A stretch of 64,000 nucleotides of DNA. It comes from SHWB01 sp050246875. GTDB lineage: Bacteria > Pseudomonadota > Alphaproteobacteria > UBA6615. Positions 15,633 through 24,466 of this stretch are shown in pieces. The position numbers were made by a program, and so were the translations under genes. Numbering within the stretch: the first letter of the stretch is position 1; each line of letters begins with the position of its first letter. The stretch spans positions 434,001 to 498,000 of the forward strand of contig JBFWVF010000001.1 of assembly GCA_050246875.1 (NCBI GenBank), read 5' to 3'. The notes beneath the pieces are model-generated. The model saw only the letters and a list, made by a program, of their open reading frames with translations. It did no database searches and had not been told where the DNA came from.

Positions 15633-15655
15633 GGCATGCGGCCGGCGCGGGCCTC

Positions 15656-16627
15656 TCACATGTAGAGCTTCTCGCCTTCCATGCCCTTGTAGAGGTCGGC
15701 GACGAACTCGGCGTAGCCGTTGAACAGCAGCGTCGGCACGCGATCGTTGCGGTCCTTGCCCAGCACCCACTCGGTGGCCTGGCTCCAGCGCGGGTGGTCG
15801 ACCTTGGGATTCACGTTGGCCCAGAAGCCATACTCAGAATCCTGCAGTTCCTCCCAGAACGAGACCGGCCGCTTGTCGGTGAAGGTGAAGCGGACGATCG
15901 ACTTGGTCGACTTGAAGCCGTACTTCCACGGCAGGGCGAGGCGCAACGGCGCCCCGTTCTGCGGCGGCAGCGGCTTGCCGTAGAGGCCGACGACCATGAA
16001 GGCGAGGTCGTTGGTCGCCTCGGCCATCGTCACGCCCTCGACATAGGGCCACGGATACCAGAACTGGCGCAGGCCCGGCATCTGCTCCTTGTCGGCCAGG
16101 GTCTCCATGCGCACGTACTTCGCCCCCGACAGCGGCCGCGCGATATCCACCAGCGCCTTCATCGGGAAGCCCGACCACGGCACGGTCATGGCCCAGGCCT
16201 CGACACAGCGGTGGCGGTAGACGCGCTCCTCGATCTGCACCCGGGCCAGCAGGTCGTCGATGTCGAGCGTCTGCTCCTTCTCGACCATGCCGTCGAGCTT
16301 CACCGTCCACGGCCGCAGCTTGAGATTCTTGGCCGCTGGCCAGATCTCCTTGTGCGAACCGAATTCATAGAAGTTGTTGTAGGTGGTCGCCTCCTTCTCC
16401 GGCGTCAGCTCGCGGTCGACCTTGTAGGTCTCGTTGCGCGGCCCGGGCAGGCGTGCGGCCAGCGAGTCGGCCGCGCGGGCCGGCGCGGCGGCGAACAGCG
16501 GCGCGGATGCGGCCAGCATCGAGCCGGCGGCCATGCCGGCCAGCAACCGCCGACGGTCCCGGTAGATGTGCTCCGGCGTCGCCGCCCGTTCGGGCAGTTC
16601 CCAGCCGCGTCGCGTCCGCGTCAGCAT
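15656..16627 (-). CDS. msrP: Protein-methionine-sulfoxide reductase catalytic subunit MsrP (YedY)
   Basis: A 323-residue sulfite-oxidase-fold molybdoenzyme. A twin-arginine signal is at about residues 23-45 (RDRRRLLAGMAAGSMLAASAP). The molybdenum ligand is C141 in YRHRCVEAWAMTVPW. Further family landmarks are NNFYEFG and GAPLRLALPWKYGFKS. In Gram-negatives MsrP repairs oxidised Met in periplasmic proteins with electrons from the membrane haem protein MsrQ. No msrQ is adjacent, so it must be elsewhere or a different donor is used. It lies convergent to the sRNA in a redox-themed block. The molybdopterin genes mobB, moaD and moaE are also in this window. Confidence 0.93.
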   Translation of the reverse strand: MLTRTRRGWELPERAATPEHIYRDRRRLLAGMAAGSMLAASAPLFAAAPARAADSLAARLPGPRNETYKVDRELTPEKEATTYNNFYEFGSHKEIWPAAKNLKLRPWTVKLDGMVEKEQTLDIDDLLARVQIEERVYRHRCVEAWAMTVPWSGFPMKALVDIARPLSGAKYVRMETLADKEQMPGLRQFWYPWPYVEGVTMAEATNDLAFMVVGLYGKPLPPQNGAPLRLALPWKYGFKSTKSIVRFTFTDKRPVSFWEELQDSEYGFWANVNPKVDHPRWSQATEWVLGKDRNDRVPTLLFNGYAEFVADLYKGMEGEKLYM

Positions 16628-16721
16628 CTCGGTTCTCTCCGCTCTCGTCGCCCCGCCCAGGACGATGGGCGGCGGCGGCGCTCAAATCAACTCACGCGTG
16701 GTTGACCGGAACGGAGGCGGC

Positions 16722-17966
16722 CTACGCCGGGGCGGCGACGCGGCCGCCCGCCGGCTCGTCGCGGATCGGCCAGTGCAGGACCGCCGCCAGCAGCCCGAGC
16801 AGGATCGAGGCGATCCACATGGCGTCGTAGCTGCCGGTGACGTCGTAGGCGCGGCCGCCGAGCCAGGCGCCGAGGAAGGCGCCGACCTGGTGGCTGAAGA
16901 AGACGATGCCGAACAGCATGCCGACATGCTTTGCCCCGAACAGCCGGGCAACCAGCGCGCCGGTCAGCGGCACCGTCGACAGCCACAGCAGCCCGAACAC
17001 GGCCGAGAAGACATAGATCGTCAGTTCCGTCTTGGGCGCCACGACGAGGCCGGCGATGACCGCGGCGCGGGCGAGGTAGATCAGCGCGAGGATGTGCTTC
17101 TGGCGGTAGCGGTCGCCGAACCAGCCCGCCGCCCAGGTGCCGGCGACGTTGGCGAGGCCGATGACGCCGAGGGCCCAGCCGCCGACCTCCGGCGCGAGCC
17201 CGCACGAAGCGACGAAGCCCGGCAAATGGGTGCCGATGAAGGTGACGTGAAAGCCACAGACGAAGAAGCCGGCGGTCAGGTAGAGGAAGCCCTGGTTGCG
17301 GCACGCCGCCGCCAGGGCGCCACCGGTCGACATCGCATCGCCACCGGTCGGCGGCGACGGCGGTGCGGCGTTCACCATGGCCGGCACCTTGCGCGTGCCG
17401 AGGCCGAGCATGCCGGCCAGCACCAGCACCACCAGCATGATGCCGCTGGTGATCCACAGGCCCGCCTGCCAGCCGTCGCCGCCGATGACGAGCTGGGCGA
17501 GCTGCGGCGACGCGAACAGGCCGACCGAGCTGCCAAGGCTCACCGTGGCGATGGCGCTGGCGCGTCTCTCCGCCGGAACGGCGCGCCCGACCGCGCCATA
17601 GACGATGGCGAAGCCGCAGCCGGCCAGACCGATGCCGATCAGCACGCCGGCAGACAGCATCAGCCCGACCGGATCCAGCCAGAGCGTCATGCCGATCAGG
17701 CCGGCGGCGTAGGAAAGCGCGCCGAAGGCGATCATCCTGCCGGCCCCCCAGCGGTCGGCGAGCGCGCCCGTAAAGGGCTGCAGCGCACCCCACAGCAGGT
17801 TCTGCACGGCGATGGCAAGCCCGAAGGTCTCGTGCGTATGGCCGAGATGCAGCGTCATCGGCGGCAGGTAGAGGCCCATCGTCTGGCGCGAGCCCATGGC
17901 GATGGCGAGGATCGCAGCGCCAGCCACGATCACCAGCGCCGCCCGCCGCTCCGACGTACCGCCCAT
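16722..17966 (-). CDS. MFS transporter
   Basis: A 414-residue, 12-helix major facilitator protein. The ATG at 17966 has GGAGGA 6 nt upstream. The ATG at 17972 directly abuts the ribosome binding site and is less likely. Family signals are GALADRWGAGRMIAFGALSYAAG between helices 2 and 3 and AGWFGDRYRQKHILALIY in the second half. The general character resembles monocarboxylate or oxalate/formate-type MFS_1 members, but the substrate cannot be assigned. It lies between msrP (94 bp) and a TPR protein gene (94 bp), all on the minus strand, without clear functional linkage. Confidence 0.88.
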   Translation of the reverse strand: MGGTSERRAALVIVAGAAILAIAMGSRQTMGLYLPPMTLHLGHTHETFGLAIAVQNLLWGALQPFTGALADRWGAGRMIAFGALSYAAGLIGMTLWLDPVGLMLSAGVLIGIGLAGCGFAIVYGAVGRAVPAERRASAIATVSLGSSVGLFASPQLAQLVIGGDGWQAGLWITSGIMLVVLVLAGMLGLGTRKVPAMVNAAPPSPPTGGDAMSTGGALAAACRNQGFLYLTAGFFVCGFHVTFIGTHLPGFVASCGLAPEVGGWALGVIGLANVAGTWAAGWFGDRYRQKHILALIYLARAAVIAGLVVAPKTELTIYVFSAVFGLLWLSTVPLTGALVARLFGAKHVGMLFGIVFFSHQVGAFLGAWLGGRAYDVTGSYDAMWIASILLGLLAAVLHWPIRDEPAGGRVAAPA

Positions 17967-18060
17967 TGGCATTCCTCCTGCGGCCCGCGTTGGCCGCGGT
18001 GCCGTCGCTACTGTCGCCCGCCGCCCCGCGCCGCACAATCGCGGTCGCCGACGGACCCTG

Positions 18061-18621
18061 CTACAGGGGCTTGCCCTCGATCTCGTCGCGCAGCATGTCG
18101 ACGAACATGCGCGGACCGCGCAGATGGGGATTGACCGCCAGCGCGCGCCGGAAAGCCTCGTAGGCCGGACGCAGCAGGCCGCGTTGCAACTGGATCTGCC
18201 CGGCCCCGCTGAGCGCCCCGAAATGGCGCGGCTCGAGCGCCAACGTGCGCTCGACATCGGCCAGCGAGGCCTTCAGCTCGCCCATCACGAAATACACCGT
18301 CGCGCGCTTGTTCCAGGCTTCCGCAAAATCGGGCGCCTTGGCCACCAGTTCGGAATAGATGGCGAGCGCCCGCTCCATGTCCCGCGCGTGCATGGCCGCG
18401 AGGCCGCGCGCCATGAGGCTGTCCGCCTCGGCATCGTCCGACTGCATCCAGATGCGCCAGATTTCCAGCTCGGACACGCGCACTTCCTCGGCGTCCTGCG
18501 ACACCTGCAGGACGGCGAACAGGGCGTCGAGCCGCGGGTCTTTCTGGTCGGCGGCGACCGACGAGGTGGCCGCGAGGAGAAATGCGGCGGCCGCCGCCAT
18601 GCGAAGGAGGCCATGCGCCAT
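18061..18621 (-). CDS. Exported TPR-repeat protein
   Basis: A 186-residue protein with a signal peptide (GLLRMAAAAAFLLAATSSVAA) and about three tetratricopeptide repeats across residues 60-165 (ADSLMARGLAAMHARDMERALAIYSELVAKAPDFAEAWNKRATVYFVMGELKASLADVERTLALEP…). It ends in FVDMLRDEIEGKPL. Such small periplasmic TPR proteins act as scaffolds, and orthologs are common but uncharacterised in alphaproteobacteria. It is divergent from the DUF2817 peptidase gene with 69 bp between starts. Confidence 0.82.
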   Translation of the reverse strand: MAHGLLRMAAAAAFLLAATSSVAADQKDPRLDALFAVLQVSQDAEEVRVSELEIWRIWMQSDDAEADSLMARGLAAMHARDMERALAIYSELVAKAPDFAEAWNKRATVYFVMGELKASLADVERTLALEPRHFGALSGAGQIQLQRGLLRPAYEAFRRALAVNPHLRGPRMFVDMLRDEIEGKPL

Positions 18622-18690
18622 GCGATCCAGTATCCTCCGCGTCGATACCGCCGCCAAGCCTTGTGGCGGCACCGTCGACGGAGACCGCGG

Positions 18691-19782
18691 ATGCACCCGG
18701 AGGTCCATTTCGCCGCCAGCTACGCCGACGCGCGGGCCAAGTTCCTCGCCGCCGCGCTCGATGCCGGCGCCGCCGTTCGCCGCCTGATCCATCCCGAGCG
18801 TGGGCCCGCCGGCGAAACGCTGGCGATCGACGTCGCCCGCCTCGGTCCGGCCACCGCGCGGCGCGTCCTCGTCGTCGTCTCGGCGACACATGGCGCCGAG
18901 GGCTTCTGCGGTTCGGGGTTCCAGACTGGCCTGCTGGCTGAGCGCGACGCGCCGAGACCGCCGGCAGCCGATACCGCGCTCGTGCTGATCCACGCCATCA
19001 ATCCCTTCGGCTTCGCCTGGCTGTCGCGCACCACGCACGAGAACGTCGACCTCAACCGCAACTTCGTCGATCACCGCGCCGGCGCCTGGCCGGCCAATCC
19101 CGGCTATGACGCGCTCGCCGACGCCATCGTGCCGGCCGAATGGACCGACGATGCCAAGGCGTCGGCCGACCGCCAGCTCGACGCCTTCGGCGACGAGCAT
19201 GGCCAGATGGCGCTTCAGGCGGCCATCTCGATCGGCCAGTGGCGCCATCCCGATGGCGTGTTTTACGGCGGCAACGCGGCGACTTGGTCGCGCCGCGCGC
19301 TGGAAGCGATCTGCTGCGACGAGCTGGCCTCGGCGCGGCGCGCCGTCCTGCTCGACTTCCACACCGGCCTCGGGCCGCGCGGCTACGGCGAGCCCATCTC
19401 CTGCCACGCACCGGACAGCGCCGCCGACCGGCGAGCCCGGGAGATCTTCGGCGCCGAAGTGACCAACCCGGCCACCGGCAACTCGGCCTCGGCCGCCGTC
19501 ATGGGCACGCTCGATGACGGCATCGCCACCGCCGCCCCCTGGGCCGAATGGACCTCGCTGGCGCTGGAGTTCGGCGTGGTGCCGCTGAAGGACACCCTCG
19601 ACGCCATCCGCGCCGACGCCTGGCTGGCGCGCGACCGGCGTTCGACCAGCCATGCCGCCCGCGCCATCCGCCAGCGCATGCGCGAGACCTTCTACGGCGA
19701 CGATGCCGAATGGAAGACGCGTGTCTGGGCGCGGGGCAGCGATTTCACCGAGCGCGCCCTTGCCGCGCTGGCGCGCATGTGA
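18691..19782 (+). CDS. M14-family (DUF2817) zinc carboxypeptidase-like protein
   Basis: A 363-residue cytoplasmic protein of the DUF2817 branch of the M14 zinc-peptidase superfamily. The zinc site is the H-x-x-E of SATHGAEGF together with the later His in LLDFHTGLGPRG. THENVDLNRNF supplies the substrate-binding Asn-Arg typical of the M14 fold. The expected general-base Glu is probably in LALEFGVVPLK. No signal peptide is seen. Substrates of this branch are unknown but M14 relatives cleave C-terminal residues or deacylate amino acids. The DM13 gene follows after 20 bp and may be co-transcribed. Confidence 0.85.
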   Translation: MHPEVHFAASYADARAKFLAAALDAGAAVRRLIHPERGPAGETLAIDVARLGPATARRVLVVVSATHGAEGFCGSGFQTGLLAERDAPRPPAADTALVLIHAINPFGFAWLSRTTHENVDLNRNFVDHRAGAWPANPGYDALADAIVPAEWTDDAKASADRQLDAFGDEHGQMALQAAISIGQWRHPDGVFYGGNAATWSRRALEAICCDELASARRAVLLDFHTGLGPRGYGEPISCHAPDSAADRRAREIFGAEVTNPATGNSASAAVMGTLDDGIATAAPWAEWTSLALEFGVVPLKDTLDAIRADAWLARDRRSTSHAARAIRQRMRETFYGDDAEWKTRVWARGSDFTERALAALARM

Positions 19783-19802
19783 GGACGCGGAAGGAGACCG
19801 TC

Positions 19803-20297
19803 ATGGGACGCTGGCTGGTCGCATTCCTGCTCGGCGGAGTCGCCGGGGCGGCCTTCGGGGTCGCGCTCGGCTTCTTCCTCTTTCCCTACGTCTTTCCGCC
19901 GCCGCCGGCGGCCGAGACGCTGTCCGACGCCGAGAGCGCCCGCATCGTCGCCAGTGGCACCTTCATCCACGCCGATCCGTCCGATCCCGTCCATTACGGT
20001 CAGGGTGGCGTCACCGTCTACGAGAACACCGTCTTTCTGGGCCCCGACTTCAAGGTTGGGCCCGGGCCGGCCTACCACGTCTATCTCGTGCCCCGCGCCC
20101 AGGTGCGGCGCTCGGCCGACGTGCCCGAAACGATGTATGTCGACCTCGGCGGCCTGCGGGCCTTCGAGGGTAGTCAGAAATACTCCGTCCCGGCAGGGGT
20201 GGACCTGTCGCGCTTCGCCAGCGTGGTCATCTGGTGCGAGCGCTTCGGCGTGCTGATCTCGCCGGCCGACCTGACGTTCCGCCACGGCCGCCCGTAG
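19803..20297 (+). CDS. DM13-domain membrane-anchored protein
   Basis: A 164-residue protein with one N-terminal membrane anchor (WLVAFLLGGVAGAAFGVALGFFLF) and an extracytoplasmic DM13 domain. The domain opens at ASGTFIHADPSDPVHYGQGGVTVY and continues with FKVGPGPAYHVYLVP and SQKYSVPAGVDLSRFASVVIWCERFGVLISPADL. The conserved Cys of DM13 domains is in VIWCERF. DM13 is a DOMON-like fold proposed to bind haem or take part in electron transfer, and its bacterial role is unknown. It starts 20 bp after the DUF2817 gene. Confidence 0.85.
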   Translation: MGRWLVAFLLGGVAGAAFGVALGFFLFPYVFPPPPAAETLSDAESARIVASGTFIHADPSDPVHYGQGGVTVYENTVFLGPDFKVGPGPAYHVYLVPRAQVRRSADVPETMYVDLGGLRAFEGSQKYSVPAGVDLSRFASVVIWCERFGVLISPADLTFRHGRP

Positions 20298-20797
20298 CAG
20301 AACCGCGCAGCGCATCAGCCCCGGATTGCGGCGATCGACGCCCGCCTTGATCCGGGGCCGATGCGACCGATGTCACACTCGACCGCCGGGTGGAAAGCGG
20401 GCGGCATTCATGGCGATCGCGCTTTACAATGCGCGCCGGCCGATGCAGATGGCCGGCGACTGGATGCGGATCGCGTGAACTCTCGCGCCGGATTCGATTG
20501 CGATCACAGAGGCTTGGGCGGTCGGCTGGATACGAGTTGTGCACATCGCCAGGCAAGCGCTGTCGCCATTCTGCAACGAGCGACAACACCCCCCGTCAAG
20601 CGCCGCATGTTCTGGGCTTGCACTGGATTAAATGATATAAAACAAAGTGTTAGATTGTTGCCTTATTTTTGGGCAAATGGGTACGAAGGCTTGGAAATCA
20701 TGGCCGACGCGGCACCGCGGCGAGGACTGCTCACAAACTTGTCCACAGCTTTGGTGGAAAAGCATCGCGTCCCCACGCCAGCCGCCGGACGGGCAAG
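20298..20797. other. 500-bp intergenic region upstream of uvrC
   Basis: No convincing gene. It holds an inverted repeat CCCCGGAT…ATCCGGGG (20319-20326 and 20350-20357), which may end the DM13 transcript. From about 20624 to 20680 is an AT-rich patch (AAATGATATAAAACAAAG, then GTTGCCTTATTTTTGG) unlike its surroundings, a probable promoter or a remnant of foreign DNA. Two DnaA-box-like words (TTGTGCACA near 20535, TTGTCCACA near 20740) are too sparse to suggest an origin. Confidence 0.5.
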
Positions 20798-22870
20798 ATG
20801 ACCGCGTCCATTTCCGATCCCGCCGAAGTGCCGCCAGAGGCCGCTCCGGACGATGCCGCCGCCACCGCGCCGGACATCGGACGGGGCCTGGAAGTCCTGC
20901 GCGAGGCGGTACGGACCCTGCCGGCGGGCCCGGGTGTCTACCGCATGCTCGATGCCACCGGCGAGGCCCTGTATGTCGGCAAGGCCGCAAGTCTGAAGCG
21001 CCGGGTCACCAACTACACGCAGTTGCCGCGCCTGCCGGTCCGCCTGCAGCGGATGGTTTCGGAAACGGCTTCGCTGGAGGTGGTGACCACCCACACCGAG
21101 GCCGAGGCGCTGCTGCTCGAGGCCAACCTGATCAAGCGCCTGCGGCCGCGCTTCAACGTGCTGCTCCGCGACGACAAGAGCTTTCCGTACATCCTGCTGA
21201 CCGGGCGCATCGACCGCACGATGAAGACCGGTGCCGACGCGACCGGCGAGTCCGCACGCCTGCGCCGGACCCATGGCGGGCCGGCCCCAGCCGACTGGAC
21301 GGGGGTGGCCAAGTACCGCGGCTCGCGCAGTCATGACGGCGAGTTCTGGGGGCCCTATGCCTCGGCCGGCGCCGTCAACCGCACCCTGAACGCGCTGGAA
21401 CGCGCCTTCCTGCTGCGTAGTTGCTCCGACGGCGTCTTCGCCGGCCGCAGCCGGCCCTGCCTCAAGTTCCAGCTTCGCCGCTGCTCCGGGCCCTGCGTCG
21501 GACGGATCGAGCCGGCGGACTACGCCCGCCTGGTGGAGCAGGCCCGCGAGTTCCTCGCCGGTCGCTCGCGCGAGGTGCAGGACGAGCTGGCGACGGCGAT
21601 GAACCGGGCCGCCGAGAACCTCGAATACGAGGCCGCCGCGCGCTACCGCGACCGCATCCGCGCGCTGACCCAGGTGCAGGCCCAGCAGGACATCAATCTC
21701 GAAGGCCTCGACCTCGAGGAGGCCGACGTCATCGCGGCGGCCTCAGCCAGCGGCCAGGTCTGCGTGCAGGTGTTCTTCTTCCGCGGCGGCCGCAACAACG
21801 GCAACCGTGCCTACTTTCCACGCCACGACCGGGCGTTGGCGGAGGACGAGGTGCTCGCTGCCTTCATCGCCCAGTTCTACGACAACAAGCCGCCGCCGCG
21901 GCAGGTACTGCTGAGTCATCCGCTGGCCGAGGCGGCGCTGATCGCCGAGGCACTGTCGGTGCACGCAGGACACCGTGTCGCCGTCACCAGCCCGCAACGG
22001 GGCGCCAAGCGGCGGCTGGTCGAACACGCTCTGGCCAACGCCCGCGACGCCATCGCCCGCCGCCTCGCCGAGAGCGCCACGCAGCGCGACCTGCTGGAAC
22101 GCCTCGGCGCCGCCTTCGCCCTCGAGGCGCCGCCGCAGCGCATCGAGGTCTACGACAATTCGCATGTTGCCGGCCGCAATGCCGTCGGCGGTATGATCGT
22201 CGCCGGGCCCGAGGGCTTCCGCAAGAACGCCTACCGCAAGTTCAACATCCGCGGTGCCCGGGCGATCACGCCAACCGCCGCGAACGACACCGGCGGCGGC
22301 GCGGACGGCGTGCGCGAGGCCGCCGAGGGCTACAGCCCCGGCGACGACTACGCGATGATGCGCGAGGTCCTGTCGCGCCGCTTCGCGCGCGCGCTGGAAG
22401 ACGACGCCAACCGCGAGGACTGGCCCGATCTGGTGCTGATCGACGGCGGCGCCGGCCAGCTCGCCGTGGCGGAGGCGGTGCTCGCGGAGCTGGGTATCGA
22501 CGACGTGCCGCTGGTCGCCATCGCCAAGGGCCCCGACCGCGACGCCGGGCGCGAGCGCTTCTTCATGCCCGGCCGCGAACCCTTCAGCCTGCCGGAGCGC
22601 GACCCGGCGCTGTATTTTCTGCAGCGGTTACGTGACGAGGCTCATCGATTCGCCATCGGTGCTCATCGCACGCGTCGTAGTCAGGCCATCGCGCGCAGTC
22701 CGCTTGACGAGATCGCGGGCATCGGCGCCGGCCGCAAGAAGGCGCTGCTGACCCATTTCGGCTCGGCCCGCGAGGTCTCGCGCGCCGGGCTGGACGATCT
22801 GGCACGCGTGCCGGGCATCAGCGCCACGGTGGCGAAGCGCATCTACGACCATTTCCATGGCGGCAGCTGA
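20798..22870 (+). CDS. uvrC: Excinuclease ABC subunit C
   Basis: A 690-residue UvrC. The N-terminal GIY-YIG nuclease starts at GPGVYRMLDATGEALYVGKA. The Cys-containing CLKFQLRRCSGPCVGRI segment, a UvrB-binding UVR motif (EYEAAARYRDRIRALTQVQ), the RNase-H-like C-terminal nuclease (RIEVYDNSHVAGRNAVGGM; LVLIDGGAGQLAVA) and terminal helix-hairpin-helix repeats follow in order. It makes both incisions in nucleotide excision repair. At 690 residues it is longer than the roughly 610 of E. coli, because of insertions after FPYILLTG and around TPTAANDTGGGADGVREAAEG. I chose the ATG at 20798, which begins the disordered Ala/Glu/Pro leader. pgsA follows after 36 bp. Confidence 0.95.
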   Translation: MTASISDPAEVPPEAAPDDAAATAPDIGRGLEVLREAVRTLPAGPGVYRMLDATGEALYVGKAASLKRRVTNYTQLPRLPVRLQRMVSETASLEVVTTHTEAEALLLEANLIKRLRPRFNVLLRDDKSFPYILLTGRIDRTMKTGADATGESARLRRTHGGPAPADWTGVAKYRGSRSHDGEFWGPYASAGAVNRTLNALERAFLLRSCSDGVFAGRSRPCLKFQLRRCSGPCVGRIEPADYARLVEQAREFLAGRSREVQDELATAMNRAAENLEYEAAARYRDRIRALTQVQAQQDINLEGLDLEEADVIAAASASGQVCVQVFFFRGGRNNGNRAYFPRHDRALAEDEVLAAFIAQFYDNKPPPRQVLLSHPLAEAALIAEALSVHAGHRVAVTSPQRGAKRRLVEHALANARDAIARRLAESATQRDLLERLGAAFALEAPPQRIEVYDNSHVAGRNAVGGMIVAGPEGFRKNAYRKFNIRGARAITPTAANDTGGGADGVREAAEGYSPGDDYAMMREVLSRRFARALEDDANREDWPDLVLIDGGAGQLAVAEAVLAELGIDDVPLVAIAKGPDRDAGRERFFMPGREPFSLPERDPALYFLQRLRDEAHRFAIGAHRTRRSQAIARSPLDEIAGIGAGRKKALLTHFGSAREVSRAGLDDLARVPGISATVAKRIYDHFHGGS

Positions 22871-22906
22871 GTGCACGATGCGTCCGTACGCGGTACTATT
22901 CGTGCC

Positions 22907-23488
22907 ATGAACGCTCCCAACGCGCTGACGCTCGCGCGCGTCGCCGCCGTGCCGGCCATCGTGCTGCTGCTGTTCGCCGACGATCCCGTCGCCGGCATCG
23001 CGCCGGCATGGCTGGCGGCGGCGCTGTTCGCGCTGGCGGCGGCGACCGACTGGGCCGATGGCTGGCTCGCCCGGCGCACCGGCGCCGTCTCGGCCTTCGG
23101 CCGCCTGCTCGACCCGGTCGCCGACAAGGTGCTGGTCGCGGGCGTGCTGGTCGGCCTCGTCGCCACGGGCGTGGTCGGCGGCTGGCACGTGGCGGCGGCG
23201 ATCGTCATCCTCGGCCGCGAGCTGCTGGTCTCGGGCCTGCGCGAGTATCTCGCCCAGGCCGGGGGCGAACTGCCGGTCACCCGGCTCGCCAAGTGGAAGA
23301 CGGCCGGCCAGCTGGTCTCCATCGTCGCCCTGGCGGCCTCGCCCGCCGCCGGCCCGGCGACCGAGATCGCCGGCCTCACCCTGCTCTGGCTCGCCGCCCT
23401 GCTGACGGCCGTGACCGGCTGGTCCTATCTCGCCGAGAGCCTGCGACGCGTCGCGGCGGCGCCACGGCCCGACGGCGCGGCCGACTGA
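22907..23488 (+). CDS. pgsA: CDP-diacylglycerol-glycerol-3-phosphate 3-phosphatidyltransferase
   Basis: A 193-residue polytopic membrane enzyme. It shows the full CDP-alcohol phosphotransferase signature D-x2-DG-x2-AR-x8-G-x3-D-x3-D as DWADGWLARRTG…FGRLLDPVADK. It transfers phosphatidyl from CDP-diacylglycerol to glycerol-3-phosphate, the committed step to phosphatidylglycerol and cardiolipin. The start at 22907 gives the usual NAPNALTLARV N-terminus, whereas a GTG at 22871 is less likely. The gene lies between uvrC and mobB. A uvrC-pgsA-moaD order is common in alphaproteobacteria as I recall. Confidence 0.94.
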   Translation: MNAPNALTLARVAAVPAIVLLLFADDPVAGIAPAWLAAALFALAAATDWADGWLARRTGAVSAFGRLLDPVADKVLVAGVLVGLVATGVVGGWHVAAAIVILGRELLVSGLREYLAQAGGELPVTRLAKWKTAGQLVSIVALAASPAAGPATEIAGLTLLWLAALLTAVTGWSYLAESLRRVAAAPRPDGAAD

Positions 23489-23496
23489 GGCCCCGC

Positions 23497-24024
23497 ATGC
23501 GTGTGCTCGGCATCGCCGGCTGGAGCGGCAGCGGCAAGACGACATTGCTGACGGCCCTGCTGGCCGCGCTGATCGCGCGCGGCCACCGCGTGTCGACGAT
23601 CAAGCACGCCCACCATGCCTTCGACATCGACCAGCCGGGCAAGGACAGCCACCGCCATCGCGCGGCCGGCGCGCACGAGGTGCTCGTCGCCTCCGCCAAC
23701 CGCTGGGCGCTGATGCACGAACTGCGCGGCGCGGCCGAGCCGGACCTCGACGATCTGCTGACCCATCTCGCGCCGGTCGACCTGGTCCTTGTCGAGGGCT
23801 TCAAGTCGCACGCCCACGACAAGATCGAGGTGCACCGGCCGGCGCTTGCGCAGCGCCTGCTCGCCGAGACCGACCCTCACATCGTCGCCATCGCCTGCGA
23901 CGTGGCCTCGCCGGCCGTGACAGCCCGCGGCCTGCCGCTGCTGCCGCTGGCCGACACCGCCGCGATCGTCGCCTTCGTCGAGCGCCATTGCGGCCTCGTC
24001 CCGCAACGCCGACGGAGCGCCTGA
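23497..24024 (+). CDS. mobB: Molybdopterin-guanine dinucleotide biosynthesis adapter protein MobB
   Basis: A 175-residue P-loop GTPase. Walker A is GWSGSGKTT at about residues 8-16, followed by STIKHAHHAFDIDQPGKDS, the family-specific His/Asp segment, and VDLVLVEGFKSHAHDKIEVHR. MobB assists MobA in attaching GMP to molybdopterin for DMSO-reductase-type enzymes. The local customer may differ: MsrP in this window uses plain molybdopterin. The stop codon overlaps the moaD start as TGATG, so the two are translationally coupled. Confidence 0.93.
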   Translation: MRVLGIAGWSGSGKTTLLTALLAALIARGHRVSTIKHAHHAFDIDQPGKDSHRHRAAGAHEVLVASANRWALMHELRGAAEPDLDDLLTHLAPVDLVLVEGFKSHAHDKIEVHRPALAQRLLAETDPHIVAIACDVASPAVTARGLPLLPLADTAAIVAFVERHCGLVPQRRRSA

Positions 24025-24275
24025 TGCGTATCCTCTACTTCGCCTGGCTGCGCCAGCGCACCGGCACCGGCATGGAGCAGGTGACGCTGCCGGAGCAGGT
24101 ACGGACCGTCGGCGAGCTGGTCGAGTGGCTGAGAGGCCGCTCCCCGGGCCATGCCAGGGCATTCGCCGAGCTGAAAACCGTGCGCGCCGCGGTCAACCAG
24201 ACCTACGTCAAGCTCGACCACCCCGTCGCCGACGGCGACGAGGTCGCCTTCTTCCCGCCGGTGACGGGCGGCTAG
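24024..24275 (+). CDS. moaD: Molybdopterin synthase small subunit MoaD
   Basis: An 83-residue ubiquitin-fold sulfur carrier ending in the essential Gly-Gly (FFPPVTGG). The C-terminus is adenylated and thiocarboxylated, then donates sulfur to precursor Z within the MoaD2-MoaE2 synthase. The TAG stop is the left CTAG boundary of MITE copy 2, so the element abuts the reading frame without changing it. Its partner moaE starts 628 bp downstream beyond the MITE and a reverse-strand cupin gene, an unusual separation. Confidence 0.95.
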   Translation: MRILYFAWLRQRTGTGMEQVTLPEQVRTVGELVEWLRGRSPGHARAFAELKTVRAAVNQTYVKLDHPVADGDEVAFFPPVTGG

Positions 24276-24466
24276 AGCACTATCCGTTCAATCCGATCAC
24301 GGATTGTCACCCCGGCCAAGCGGCGTAGCCGCGCCGAGCCGGGGCCCACGAACACTGAAGCGTGGCCTTCTGGCACGGCTCGTGTTCATGGGTCCCGGCT
24401 CTCCGCCCTGCGGGCTCCAGCCGGGATGACAGGTCTGTGGTTCGGTTTGAACGGAAATTGCGCTAG
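24272..24466. mobile_element. MITE-like element, copy 2 (195 bp, CTAG-bounded)
   Basis: Second copy of the element at 3637-3831, identical in length and about 94% identical. Both bounding CTAG tetramers act as stop codons: the left gives the TAG of moaD, the right gives the TAG of the convergent cupin gene. Removing the element and one TA would leave the two genes sharing one CTAG tail to tail. One internal stem differs from copy 1 by a paired change (CCAT…ATGG to CCAC…GTGG), so the hairpin is kept. Confidence 0.88.

Noticed and set aside
15442..15723. 93-codon frame across the sRNA region
   Set aside because: Runs through the terminator stem and into the opposing msrP gene, has no ribosome binding site and looks unstructured. 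The RNA structure explains the region better.
20535..20750. Possible replication origin (two DnaA-box-like words)
   Set aside because: Only two degenerate matches, no cluster, no dnaA/dnaN/hemE/parA genes nearby.
20361..20801. 146-codon frame in the uvrC upstream gap
   Set aside because: No ribosome binding site or recognised domain, and it crosses the AT-rich patch and the uvrC start.
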